From Clostridiales bacterium (GTDB taxonomy: Bacteria > Bacillota > Clostridia > Peptostreptococcales > Natronincolaceae): a stretch of DNA of 16,710 nt. This document shows, one piece after another, positions 1 to 7,236 of the stretch. Both the position numbers and the translations under genes were made by a program. The stretch is from the NCBI GenBank assembly GCA_012800145.1, contig JAAZJW010000164.1:1-16710 (forward strand), given 5' to 3'. Position 1 is the stretch's first letter. Each line of letters starts with the position of its first letter. The notes under the pieces are model-generated. The model made no database searches. It had not been told where the DNA came from and saw nothing but the letters and a program-made list of their open reading frames with translations.

Positions 1-67
1 ATTTTTTTATACATGGTAAAACAGATACAAAATACGATTTGTAACATATGATTTGGAGCACAAAATT

Positions 68-95
68 TTGAGAATATGGAACTGAAATGTAATAT
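68..95 (+). promoter_or_regulatory. Possible sigma-A promoter upstream of pilB
   Basis: TTGAGA (68-73) matches the -35 consensus at five of six positions. After a 16-base spacer, TAATAT (90-95) matches the -10 consensus at four of six, with a TG just before it. In DNA this AT-rich such matches arise by chance, so this is only a candidate. Confidence 0.25.
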
Positions 96-383
96 ACAAT
101 ATATATTTTTAATACAGAGACCGATTATTTGAATGGAGTAGCCGAAAAGCGGGACGTATAAATGCGAAATTTACGGAATTTTGTCTTATATTAGAAGGAA
201 ATTGTCCTTTAATGCGGAATATACCTATAAATAAATAAAATAGAAAACATAGTGTCGGTTAAGGGTTCGATAGATATAAAAATATTTGTTTTGTTTTTAA
301 TAAAATTTAAAACCAAATAAAAGATGGATCATATATTCGGATTTGGATGTTTTATGTGGATCAGTCGATGTAGCAACACAATC

Positions 384-424
384 AGCTAACTTTATGTTTA
401 ATTAATATGCAGTTAGCTTTCTTG
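384..424 (+). terminator. Leader hairpin with U-rich tail, possible attenuator before pilB
   Basis: AGCTAACT (384-391) and AGTTAGCT (411-418) form a perfect 8-bp stem around a 19-base AT-rich loop, followed by TTTCTT. It ends about 25 bases before the pilB start, so it could be a weak terminator or attenuator in the pilB leader, or a site that affects ribosome access. The long loop and interrupted T-run make it a weak intrinsic terminator. Confidence 0.35.
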
Positions 425-447
425 TAGCATAAAAAGAGGGATTAGAT

Positions 448-2130
448 ATGAATGAAGAAGCAAAACGTTTAGGAAATTTACTATTGGAAAATGGTCTGAT
501 TACGCAGGAACAATTAGAACATGTTTTAAAAACACAAAAATTTACCGGCAAAAAAATAGGAGAAATATTCATAGAAGAGGGAATTTTAAGTGAAAATCAA
601 ATTATAGAGGTATTAGAGTTTCAGTTCGGAATTCCACATATGGATCTGAATAAATATTTTATAGATCCTGAGATTCCCAGATTAATAAGTGAACGATTAG
701 CCAGAAGATATACATTGATTCCGGTTAAAAAAGATGGAGAAAGATTAATTGTTGCAATGGCGGATCCGTTAAATATTTTCGCTATTGATGATATTAAAAT
801 AGCAACAGGCCTTGAAATAGTACCTGCAATAGCTACCAATCAGGGAATATTGGATGCAATAGACCAGCATTATGAAACAGAAAGCGCCGAAAGGGCTTTG
901 GCGGAATTCAAACGGAATTATCAAGTAGAAAATATAAATGACATAGATAAGAAAATTTTAAGCGAAATCAGCAATGCCCCGGTGGTAAAATTAGTCAATT
1001 CAATAATTAGACAAGCCATTAAAATGAAAGCCAGTGATATACATATAGAACCTTTTGAAAAAATCATAAAAATAAGACTTAGGATAGACGGGGACCTGCA
1101 GGAGGTTATGGCACCTGCAAAGACGACCCATTCTGCCATAGTTACCAGAATTAAAATTATTGGCAAAATGGACATAGCTGAAAAAAGATTGCCACAGGAC
1201 GGGCGAGTGGAAATGAACATAGAAGGCAAAGAAATTGATTTACGCATATCGACTTTACCGACAATACATGGGGAAAAGATTGTTATGCGTCTATTGGACA
1301 GAAGCAGTTTTTTGTTTACAAAACAACAACTTGGATTTACGGCACAAGATTTGGAAGCATTCAATAAAGTTATACAGAGCCCAAACGGTATTATTTTGGT
1401 TACAGGGCCAACGGGCAGCGGTAAGACTACAACCCTGTATACAATTTTAGGGGAACTGAACCGGGTAGACAAAAATATTATCACAGTAGAGGATCCGGTC
1501 GAATATCAAATGGATGGCATAAACCAGGTACAGGTAAATGTAAAGGCAGGGCTTACATTTGCTAATGGACTCAGATCAATTTTACGTCAGGACCCCGATA
1601 TTATAATGATAGGGGAAATCAGGGATAGCGAAACCGCGCAAATCGCAGTAAGAGCCGCCATCACGGGGCACTTAGTTTTAAGTACTCTGCACACCAATGA
1701 TACGGCATCATCGATTACGAGGCTTGTAGATATGGGAATAGACCCTTATCTCGTTTCATCCTCCGTGGTAGGAATAACCGCTCAAAGGCTGGTAAAAAAA
1801 ATATGCGAAAACTGCAAAATTGGCTATACTGCAGATAAATTAGAGAAAAAAGTGCTTCAGATAGAGGATACTGCAGAAATTACGGTATTTAGGGGTAGGG
1901 GGTGCAATTTTTGCAACAATACGGGTTACAAGGGCAGAATGGCTATTCACGAAATACTGCCCGTAACCAAAGATATAAGGCTTTTAATAGATAGGGGTTT
2001 TGGTGTAGATAAAATTAAGGAGGAAGCTGAAAAACAAAATTTTGTTTCCTTAAGAGAAAACTGTATACAATTGGTTAAGGGGGGGATTACAACCATAGAA
2101 GAATTATTAAGGACAACTTATTCAATCTAG
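448..2130 (+). CDS. pilB: Type IV pilus assembly ATPase PilB
   Basis: This is the hexameric cytoplasmic ATPase that powers pilin polymerisation at the membrane platform. The N-terminus (about residues 7-60) has two 24-residue units of the MshEN type, each running from R/K-(L/I)-G to a final Q (7-30 and 36-59). This domain binds cyclic di-GMP in MshE. The central region contains ASDIHIEP and the catalytic core: Walker A GPTGSGKT at 320-327 (K326), an Asp-box region at about 345-365, and Walker B near 382-390 with E390. Two CxxC pairs (C453/C456 and C486/C489) form the zinc site typical of the PilB/GspE family. The 560-residue length is usual. The ATG follows a purine-rich AGAGGG. pilT begins 15 bases downstream, so the two are co-transcribed. 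The assignment over the GspE alternative rests on the neighbouring pilT and pilM-O. Confidence 0.96.
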   Translation: MNEEAKRLGNLLLENGLITQEQLEHVLKTQKFTGKKIGEIFIEEGILSENQIIEVLEFQFGIPHMDLNKYFIDPEIPRLISERLARRYTLIPVKKDGERLIVAMADPLNIFAIDDIKIATGLEIVPAIATNQGILDAIDQHYETESAERALAEFKRNYQVENINDIDKKILSEISNAPVVKLVNSIIRQAIKMKASDIHIEPFEKIIKIRLRIDGDLQEVMAPAKTTHSAIVTRIKIIGKMDIAEKRLPQDGRVEMNIEGKEIDLRISTLPTIHGEKIVMRLLDRSSFLFTKQQLGFTAQDLEAFNKVIQSPNGIILVTGPTGSGKTTTLYTILGELNRVDKNIITVEDPVEYQMDGINQVQVNVKAGLTFANGLRSILRQDPDIIMIGEIRDSETAQIAVRAAITGHLVLSTLHTNDTASSITRLVDMGIDPYLVSSSVVGITAQRLVKKICENCKIGYTADKLEKKVLQIEDTAEITVFRGRGCNFCNNTGYKGRMAIHEILPVTKDIRLLIDRGFGVDKIKEEAEKQNFVSLRENCIQLVKGGITTIEELLRTTYSI

Positions 2131-2145
2131 AGCAGGGGTGAAGAA

Positions 2146-3195
2146 ATGAACTTTATGCAATTAGCGGAGGAAACAGTAAAACAAAATGCATCTGACTTGC
2201 ATATTACGGTTGGGATTCCACCCTCTCTCAGAATAAACGGTAAAATACAACAGATGGAATTGCCTATTTTAAAACCGGAAAATGTTGCTGCACTTGTCAA
2301 ACAAATTTTAAGTCAAGAACAATTAAAAATCTTAAATGAGAAAGGAGAAATAGATGTTTCCTTATCAAGCCCGGGGTTGAGTAGGTTTCGTATAAATGTA
2401 TTTAAACAATGCGGAAGTTACGGAATGGCAGTAAGGATGGTAGCATTAAAGGTTCCAAAAATGGAGGAACTGGGAATTCCGCCTATAGTTGAAGAATTGG
2501 CAAGAAAACCGCGGGGCTTGATTTTGGTGACGGGGCCTACCGGGAGTGGCAAATCTACCACATTAGCTACTATGATAGACCAAATCAACAGAGAAAGAAA
2601 TTGTCACATATTAACACTTGAGGATCCTATAGAATATTTGCACAGACATAACAAAAGTATAGTTAACCAAAGGGAAATAGGCCACGATTCTCAGACTTTT
2701 TTTAACGCTTTGAGAGCATCCTTGAGACAGGATCCGGATGTTATTTTAGTCGGTGAAATGAGGGACTTGGAAACCATAGGCACGGCTATAACTGCTGCCG
2801 AAACAGGGCATTTAATATTGTCCACATTACATACAATGGGAGCAGCAAAAACTATAGACAGAATAATAGATGTGTTTCCACCATATCAGCAGCAACAAAT
2901 CCGTATTCAATTTGCCTCAGTTATAGAGGGTATCATTTCCCAACAGCTGTTAGCAAAGGCAAATGGTTCGGGCAGGGTGGCGGCCTTTGAAATAATGGTA
3001 GCTACACCTGCAATTAGAAATTTAATTAGAGAGGGAAAAACCCATCAGATACAGACAAATATCCAAACAGGTGCAAAATTTGGTATGCAATCTATGGATA
3101 ATTCTTTACTGGAATTATATAGAAAGGAGGTAATAAATCAGGAAACCATTTTAAACCAGGCCATGGATATAAATTTAATAAAAAAATACTTGTAA
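2146..3195 (+). CDS. pilT: Pilus retraction ATPase PilT
   Basis: PilT disassembles the pilus from its base, giving retraction, twitching movement and DNA or surface pulling. The protein begins with the short PAS-like N-terminal domain of the family (ASDLHITVG near residue 15) and lacks the MshEN and zinc regions of PilB. Walker A GPTGSGKS lies at 130-137 (K136). The Walker B region reads RQDPDVILVGEMRD, followed by the His-box TGHLILSTLHT. The C-terminus carries the PilT-diagnostic AIRNLIREGK motif, which is needed for retraction. The 349-residue length is standard. The ATG has a GGGGTG ribosome binding site. It sits between pilB and pilC in one operon, so this pilus should be retractile rather than a static type II-like pseudopilus. 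Confidence 0.96.
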   Translation: MNFMQLAEETVKQNASDLHITVGIPPSLRINGKIQQMELPILKPENVAALVKQILSQEQLKILNEKGEIDVSLSSPGLSRFRINVFKQCGSYGMAVRMVALKVPKMEELGIPPIVEELARKPRGLILVTGPTGSGKSTTLATMIDQINRERNCHILTLEDPIEYLHRHNKSIVNQREIGHDSQTFFNALRASLRQDPDVILVGEMRDLETIGTAITAAETGHLILSTLHTMGAAKTIDRIIDVFPPYQQQQIRIQFASVIEGIISQQLLAKANGSGRVAAFEIMVATPAIRNLIREGKTHQIQTNIQTGAKFGMQSMDNSLLELYRKEVINQETILNQAMDINLIKKYL

Positions 3196-3232
3196 TGCAT
3201 AAAACATATGCTTGAAAGACAGGGGTGATTCT

Positions 3233-4444
3233 TTGGCAATATATAAATATAAGGCAATCACAAGTGATGGCAAATCTTTGGAGGGTATATACAATGCTAA
3301 AAACAAGGAAGAAGTAATACTGATGTTAAGGGAAAATAGGCATTATCCCGTAAATATTAAAGAAGCCAAAGAAGAAAAAGATATAAGAAACCTTCAAATT
3401 TTCAGCAGAATAAAAACAAAAGATATAGCAATATTTTGTAGACAATTTTATACCATGCTCAATGCAGGAGTGACAATAATGAGTTGCTTGGATATTCTGC
3501 GGCAACAAACTGAAAATAAAAAGTTGAAACATATAATTGGAAAAATTTATGAAGAAGTGCAGAAAGGGTTGACTTTTTCAGAGGCACTAAAAAATCATAA
3601 AAATGTGTTTCCGGAACTGTTGATAAACATGGTGGAGGCCGGGGAGGTAAGCGGTAATCTGGATACTATAATGGATAGAATGGCAAACCATTATGAAAAG
3701 GAATTTAAAATAAACAGCAAAATAAAAGGCGCTATGGTTTATCCGATTATATTGAGTGTTGTTTCCATAGGGGTAGTAATTTTTTTGATAACATTTGTCA
3801 TGCCGACATTTATGGAGATGTTTGAAGGGGGTGATACTCCGCTTCCGGCACCCACAAGAATATTGCTTTCATTCAGCGACATATTACAGCAATATTGGTA
3901 TTTATTTATAGGTGGGATTATTCTGGTTGCAGTTGGTATCAATCAAGTATTGAAAGTTGAAAAAGGGAGACTTTTAGTAGATAAAATACAGCTTAAATTT
4001 CCAATAATAAAAGGAATTACAGAAAAGACAATTACATCAAGATTTACAAGGACACTTTCTACTTTATCTGCCAGTGGGGTCTCGCTTTTGCAATCTTTAG
4101 AAATTGTTGCAAATGTAGTGGGAAACAAAGTAGTCGGAGATGGACTGAATACAGCAAAAGAGGAAATAAGAAAGGGCGTAAGCTTATCTGATACAATTAA
4201 GGGTATTGGTGTTTTCCCGCTTATGGTTACATCGATGATAGAAGTCGGGGAAGAATCCGGTTCACTCGATGAAATATTGGAAAAGACAGCTGCTTTTTAT
4301 GACGATGAACTGGAAGCTGCTCTTCAAAAATTGACAACCATGGTAGAGCCGTTGATGATTGTAGCTATGGCATTAATAATCGGATTTATAGTTATTTCAA
4401 TGGTACTGCCTATGTTTGATATGTTTGGCACACTGGAGATATAA
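3233..4444 (+). CDS. pilC: Type IV pilus inner-membrane platform protein PilC
   Basis: PilC is the integral membrane platform that couples PilB or PilT rotation to insertion or removal of pilins. It has the two repeated GspF/PilC cytoplasmic helical domains (about residues 55-165 and 255-370), each with the family's LxxGVxxxxxL and VxxGExSGxL signatures (ACRQF..LNAGV; SRFTRTLSTLSASGV; MVEAGEVSGNL; MIEVGEESGSL). Three hydrophobic segments lie at about 169-194, 221-243 and 373-396. I chose the TTG at 3233 because it sits about six bases after AGGGGTG. An in-frame TTG at 3212 has no ribosome binding site. This gives 403 residues beginning MAIYKYKA, a normal PilC start. It follows pilT by 37 bases. 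Confidence 0.94.
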   Translation: MAIYKYKAITSDGKSLEGIYNAKNKEEVILMLRENRHYPVNIKEAKEEKDIRNLQIFSRIKTKDIAIFCRQFYTMLNAGVTIMSCLDILRQQTENKKLKHIIGKIYEEVQKGLTFSEALKNHKNVFPELLINMVEAGEVSGNLDTIMDRMANHYEKEFKINSKIKGAMVYPIILSVVSIGVVIFLITFVMPTFMEMFEGGDTPLPAPTRILLSFSDILQQYWYLFIGGIILVAVGINQVLKVEKGRLLVDKIQLKFPIIKGITEKTITSRFTRTLSTLSASGVSLLQSLEIVANVVGNKVVGDGLNTAKEEIRKGVSLSDTIKGIGVFPLMVTSMIEVGEESGSLDEILEKTAAFYDDELEAALQKLTTMVEPLMIVAMALIIGFIVISMVLPMFDMFGTLEI

Positions 4445-4489
4445 ATATAAAATAAATGTATTAGACACAAAAATAAATATTTTTATATC

Positions 4490-4498
4490 AAAGGAGGG
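4490..4498 (+). promoter_or_regulatory. Orphan Shine-Dalgarno sequence in the pilin leader
   Basis: AAAGGAGGG is a near-perfect anti-16S match, but no usable start lies at normal spacing; the TTG at 4499 is only one base away. It is about 70 bases upstream of the pilin ATG, which has its own GAGGGGG site. Orphan sites of this kind (STAB-SD, as in Bacillus thuringiensis cry3A) protect an mRNA 5' end by binding a 30S subunit. That role here is inference. Confidence 0.4.
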
Positions 4499-4569
4499 TT
4501 GAAACAAAACAGAAACTACCCTAATTTTAGGAATAATTTTAAGAAATATTTATATGAGGGGGAAATTAA

Positions 4570-4992
4570 ATGATTAAATTTTTTTCAAAGCAACTGAAGA
4601 ATAAAAAGGGGTTTACATTGGTTGAATTGATTGTAGCAGTTGCAATTTTGGGAATTTTGTCGGCAATTGCGGTGCCACAGATAGGAAAATTCCGTGTTAA
4701 TGCTGCGATTGCCTCACATAATGCTAATGTCAGAACATTGGAAAGTGTAGCAAATATGTATATAACGGAAGGAGGAAACCCGAATAAAACCAAATTAGAT
4801 AAAGAAGATTTAAAAGATTATGTGGGCGAATGGCCTGAAATACCGAGCATATTGTCAGGAAAAACATTTGGGGGCAAAGATGAGGAAAAGGTAAATTTTG
4901 AAATGGAAGATTATAAAGTTGAGATAGAAAATGGTAAGGTAACTGTATTACCTGGGCGGATAGTTGGAGGGGAAACTATCAATGAGGATTAG
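4570..4992 (+). CDS. pilA: Major-pilin-like type IV prepilin
   Basis: This is a 140-residue type IV prepilin, the likely main structural subunit of the fibre. It has a short basic class III leader ending KNKKG, cleavage by PilD between G14 and F15, and the mature N-terminus FTLVELIVAVAILGILS with the conserved Glu at mature position 5 (E19). A long hydrophobic helix follows, then a small charged head of about 95 residues with no cysteines, so no disulfide-bonded loop. It is the only prepilin next to the motor genes, and it is flanked by long untranslated stretches (125 bases upstream and 126 downstream) that hold an orphan ribosome-binding sequence and an attenuator-like hairpin. Both fit higher expression than its neighbours. 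The four other pilins downstream look like minor components. The symbol is by role, not close homology. Confidence 0.9.
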   Translation: MIKFFSKQLKNKKGFTLVELIVAVAILGILSAIAVPQIGKFRVNAAIASHNANVRTLESVANMYITEGGNPNKTKLDKEDLKDYVGEWPEIPSILSGKTFGGKDEEKVNFEMEDYKVEIENGKVTVLPGRIVGGETINED

Positions 4993-5021
4993 AGACAGGT
5001 TCTTCTTACTAATATATTTTT

Positions 5022-5048
5022 ACAGTAACAGTTCCCCGTTATTGTTTT
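5022..5048 (+). terminator. Attenuator-like hairpin between pilin and pilD
   Basis: ACAGTAAC (5022-5029) and GTTATTGT (5038-5045) form an 8-bp stem with one G-U pair, an 8-base loop and a short T-run (5045-5048). The stem is weak and the T-run short, so it probably lets a fraction of transcription through to pilD, giving an excess of pilin message. A second, weaker hairpin (ACTAA/TTAGT, 5079-5092) follows. Confidence 0.45.
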
Positions 5049-5118
5049 CCCGAGAATACATGGACAACGGTATCAGACACTAATTTGTTAGTCTATTTAA
5101 ACTTAAAAGGAGGGAAAA

Positions 5119-5895
5119 ATGCCCGACCTAATTTTTATATTTATCATGGGTCTTTTGGTAGGTTCTTTTTTAAATGTATGCATTTACAGAATACCTGTTG
5201 CACAGTCGATTACATATCCTCCTTCCCACTGTACAAATTGCAAAACAAGACTTAAACCTATTGACCTGATTCCTATTTTCAGTTATTTGTTTTGTAAAGG
5301 CAAATGCAAATATTGTGAAGATAAAATCTCTCCACAATATCCTTTTATTGAAATTTTAAACGGATTTATATACATATTGATATTTATCATATTCGGATAT
5401 TCCTTAAATTTTATGTTTTATTGTATTTTCAGCAGCCTATTGCTTGTTATCGGCGTTATAGATTATAAGCATACTGTTATTCCGGATGGACTCATTATAT
5501 TCGGTTTAATAACGAATTTAATATATAGACTTCTTTTATCATTGTTTTTAAAATCGAAAATTTTGTGGTCAGACAGCGTTTTGGGGCTGTTGATAGGGGG
5601 AGGTTTTTTTCTATTAATAGCGATAATTTTTGATGGCGGTATGGGTGGCGGAGATATAAAACTGATGGGTATGCTAGGGTTTTTTCTCGGGTTGGAGAAA
5701 ATAATAACGGTTGTTTTTCTATCGTTTTTTATAGGGGCCATATTTACCTTTCCCTTATTGTTGCTTAAAAAGAAAAGCAGGAAAGATATAATACCCTTTG
5801 GGCCATTTATAGCACTTTCGGCCTTAACCACCATGCTTTATTATCATGAATTATTGAATTTATATTTTAAAATTGTTTGGACACCATTGCCATAA
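5119..5895 (+). CDS. pilD: Prepilin leader peptidase / N-methyltransferase PilD
   Basis: PilD is a polytopic membrane aspartyl protease that removes class III leaders from prepilins and methylates the new N-terminus. The N-terminal methyltransferase domain has GSFLNVCIYRIP and the zinc cysteines C38/C41 and C63/C66, with an extra C59. The two catalytic aspartates are visible: D115 in the VIDYKHTVIPD segment and D179 in the GGGDIK motif. Several transmembrane segments surround them. The 258-residue length is normal for the bifunctional form. The ATG is preceded by an excellent AAAAGGAGGG. It should process the pilin just upstream and the minor prepilins at 12802-14170. Confidence 0.96.
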   Translation: MPDLIFIFIMGLLVGSFLNVCIYRIPVAQSITYPPSHCTNCKTRLKPIDLIPIFSYLFCKGKCKYCEDKISPQYPFIEILNGFIYILIFIIFGYSLNFMFYCIFSSLLLVIGVIDYKHTVIPDGLIIFGLITNLIYRLLLSLFLKSKILWSDSVLGLLIGGGFFLLIAIIFDGGMGGGDIKLMGMLGFFLGLEKIITVVFLSFFIGAIFTFPLLLLKKKSRKDIIPFGPFIALSALTTMLYYHELLNLYFKIVWTPLP

Positions 5896-6140
5896 GGGCC
5901 CTGTTTTTCATCAACTAAGACAGACAGAACAGGTTTGACCTCGGTAGAATCCATAATTGCATCTGGGATAATTGATAAAGGAATGGGTATTTCAGAGAGA
6001 AATTCCAATTCCATCGGAGGAAGATATAGAAGGACCTTCCTTCAGGGGAGTCAAACCTTATTACTGGGAATAGAGGAGAATCTATCACCCGGGGTCAGGG
6101 GATCTTGTTTTACAAGGCCATATTAAAATCAGACAAAGGG
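5896..6140 (+). ncRNA. Candidate structured RNA between pilD and pilM
   Basis: This 245-base gap inside the operon has no credible gene but dense nested inverted repeats. AGGTTTGAC (5931-5939) and GTCAAACCT (6050-6058) form a perfect 9-bp closing stem. Inside it lie a hairpin at 5980-6012 (12 pairs, two symmetric mismatches, 5-base loop), one at 6016-6043 (GGAGGAAG/CTTCCTTC, 8 pairs with one G-U), and a weaker one near 5949-5970. Outside it lie hairpins at 6066-6090 and 6104-6116. Upstream, CCTGTT (5900-5905) can pair with AACAGG (5928-5933), which overlaps the left arm of the closing stem, so two folds could compete. It might be a cis-regulatory RNA, an mRNA processing site or a small mobile-element remnant. 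I do not recognise a known family. Confidence 0.45.
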
Positions 6141-6151
6141 GGATGTTACAT

Positions 6152-7228
6152 TTGAAATATAAAATATTAGATGTATTTAGAAAATCAATATTATCCGTTG
6201 ATATCGGCTCACGGAATATAAAAATTGTAGAAGGAAAATATCACGCCGGTAAGGTGTTGATTAATAATGCAATAATTGTTTCAACCCCCCTTGGCACGCT
6301 TTATGACGGTAAGATTGTAGAAGGGGAAAAGATTGAACAAGCTGTGAGTGAAGTGTTAAAACGGGAAAATATTAAAACTAAAAATGTGGTTTTTACCTTG
6401 GAAAGCGCAGGTACAATCAGTAGGGAAATTGTTTTGCCCTGGACAAAATCCCGGGAGCTAGAGCAAATAATAGGGTTTGAAGCGGAACAACATTTGCCCG
6501 TCAAATTGGACAAATATATTTTACAATATAAAATAATAAACAAATTTGAAGAGGAAGGCGTAAGGAAGGTCACGGTTTTGGTGGTAGCCCTACCGAAATT
6601 AATCAGTGAAGATTATTTCAATTTAGGCAAAAATATGGGATTGATTCCCTATTATTTAGATACCCATTCCAATGCTATACATAAGCTGTTGTCCTCAAAA
6701 ACCGTGGTTAATGATAGTTACTCTCTGGTAGATCAAACTATCGCGGTAATAGATTTAGGGCATCAGTTCATAAATGTAACTGTTATAAATAGGGGACAAT
6801 TTGAATTTAGCAGGTTATTAAATAATGGTGGCGAGGATGTCGACATGGGTATAGATAATTTATTTAATCTTTCTTTGGAGGAAGCGGAAATTAGAAAAAA
6901 GGAAGCAGGAGATGTTAGCCGTGGTACAAAACCAAGCAATTCAACTATGTTAACGGATATGGTTAGGGAAACTATAACAGGTTGGCTGGAGGAGATTCAA
7001 AAAATCTTCAGATACTATACAAGCAGAGATACGAGTAATGTTATAAATAGCATCTGTATATATGGTGGGGGTTCCAATATTGAAGGCATTTCAATTTATT
7101 TTCAGAAATTTCTTAACATACCTACCTTTAAAATAAATAGTTTGAATAATGTAAAATTTAATAATAATTTGGAGGAAATTTCTATATCGAGTTTTGTCAA
7201 TGCTATAGGAGCTGTTATCAGAAAGTAG
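6152..7228 (+). CDS. pilM: Pilus assembly actin-like ATPase PilM
   Basis: PilM is a cytoplasmic actin/FtsA-fold protein that binds the N-terminal tail of PilN and links the alignment complex to the motor. The phosphate-binding strand SVDIGSRNIKIVEG lies near residue 15. The second nucleotide-binding segment (AVIDLGHQFINVTV) and the adenosine-contacting ICIYGGGSNI follow in the usual order, and the length (358 residues) is typical. I chose the TTG at 6152 because the AAAGGGGG ribosome site ends at 6142, giving 9-base spacing. The in-frame ATG at 6143 abuts that site. pilN starts eight bases after the stop. The order M-N-O is the standard type IV pilus arrangement. Confidence 0.93.
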   Translation: MKYKILDVFRKSILSVDIGSRNIKIVEGKYHAGKVLINNAIIVSTPLGTLYDGKIVEGEKIEQAVSEVLKRENIKTKNVVFTLESAGTISREIVLPWTKSRELEQIIGFEAEQHLPVKLDKYILQYKIINKFEEEGVRKVTVLVVALPKLISEDYFNLGKNMGLIPYYLDTHSNAIHKLLSSKTVVNDSYSLVDQTIAVIDLGHQFINVTVINRGQFEFSRLLNNGGEDVDMGIDNLFNLSLEEAEIRKKEAGDVSRGTKPSNSTMLTDMVRETITGWLEEIQKIFRYYTSRDTSNVINSICIYGGGSNIEGISIYFQKFLNIPTFKINSLNNVKFNNNLEEISISSFVNAIGAVIRK

Positions 7229-7236
7229 GGAAGAAA

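Larger units (their letters stand above)
1..447 (+). other. Gene-free upstream region / probable pilB leader
   Basis: I see no supportable gene in these 447 bases. They are very AT-rich and contain several local inverted repeats: a 10-base palindrome at 61-70, an imperfect hairpin at 155-175 (CGTA/TACG outer stem), a hairpin at 195-209 (AAGGA/TCCTT, 5-base loop) and an 8-bp hairpin at 384-418. A weak sigma-A-like promoter lies at 68-95. If that promoter is used, pilB has a leader of about 340 bases. I looked for the conserved cores of cyclic-di-GMP class I and II riboswitches, which often control clostridial pili, and could not match them by eye. Confidence 0.5.

Noticed and set aside
120..260. 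Cyclic-di-GMP riboswitch before pilB
   Set aside because: Pieces such as GCGGGACG look suggestive, but the conserved class I and class II cores could not be found in order.
921..1484. 187-codon reading frame on the minus strand inside pilB
   Set aside because: It is antisense to the strongly conserved PilB catalytic core, and its composition is what the reverse of that coding sequence predicts.
4499..4573. 24-codon TTG frame after the orphan ribosome site, ending at the pilin start
   Set aside because: The start is only one base from the GGAGG, too close for initiation, and the peptide shows no feature. Kept only as an alternative explanation for the orphan site.
5463..5834. 123-codon minus-strand frame inside pilD
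   Set aside because: It mirrors the transmembrane and catalytic region of PilD and has no independent support.
5931..6058. Small inverted-repeat mobile element (MITE) with AGGTTTGAC ends
   Set aside because: The ends are perfect 9-base inverted repeats, but no flanking target duplication is seen and no second copy occurs in the window. A genome search could reopen this.
5935..6126. 63-codon TTG-initiated reading frame between pilD and pilM
   Set aside because: No ribosome binding site, no recognisable domain or signal, and it runs through strong inverted repeats better explained as RNA structure.
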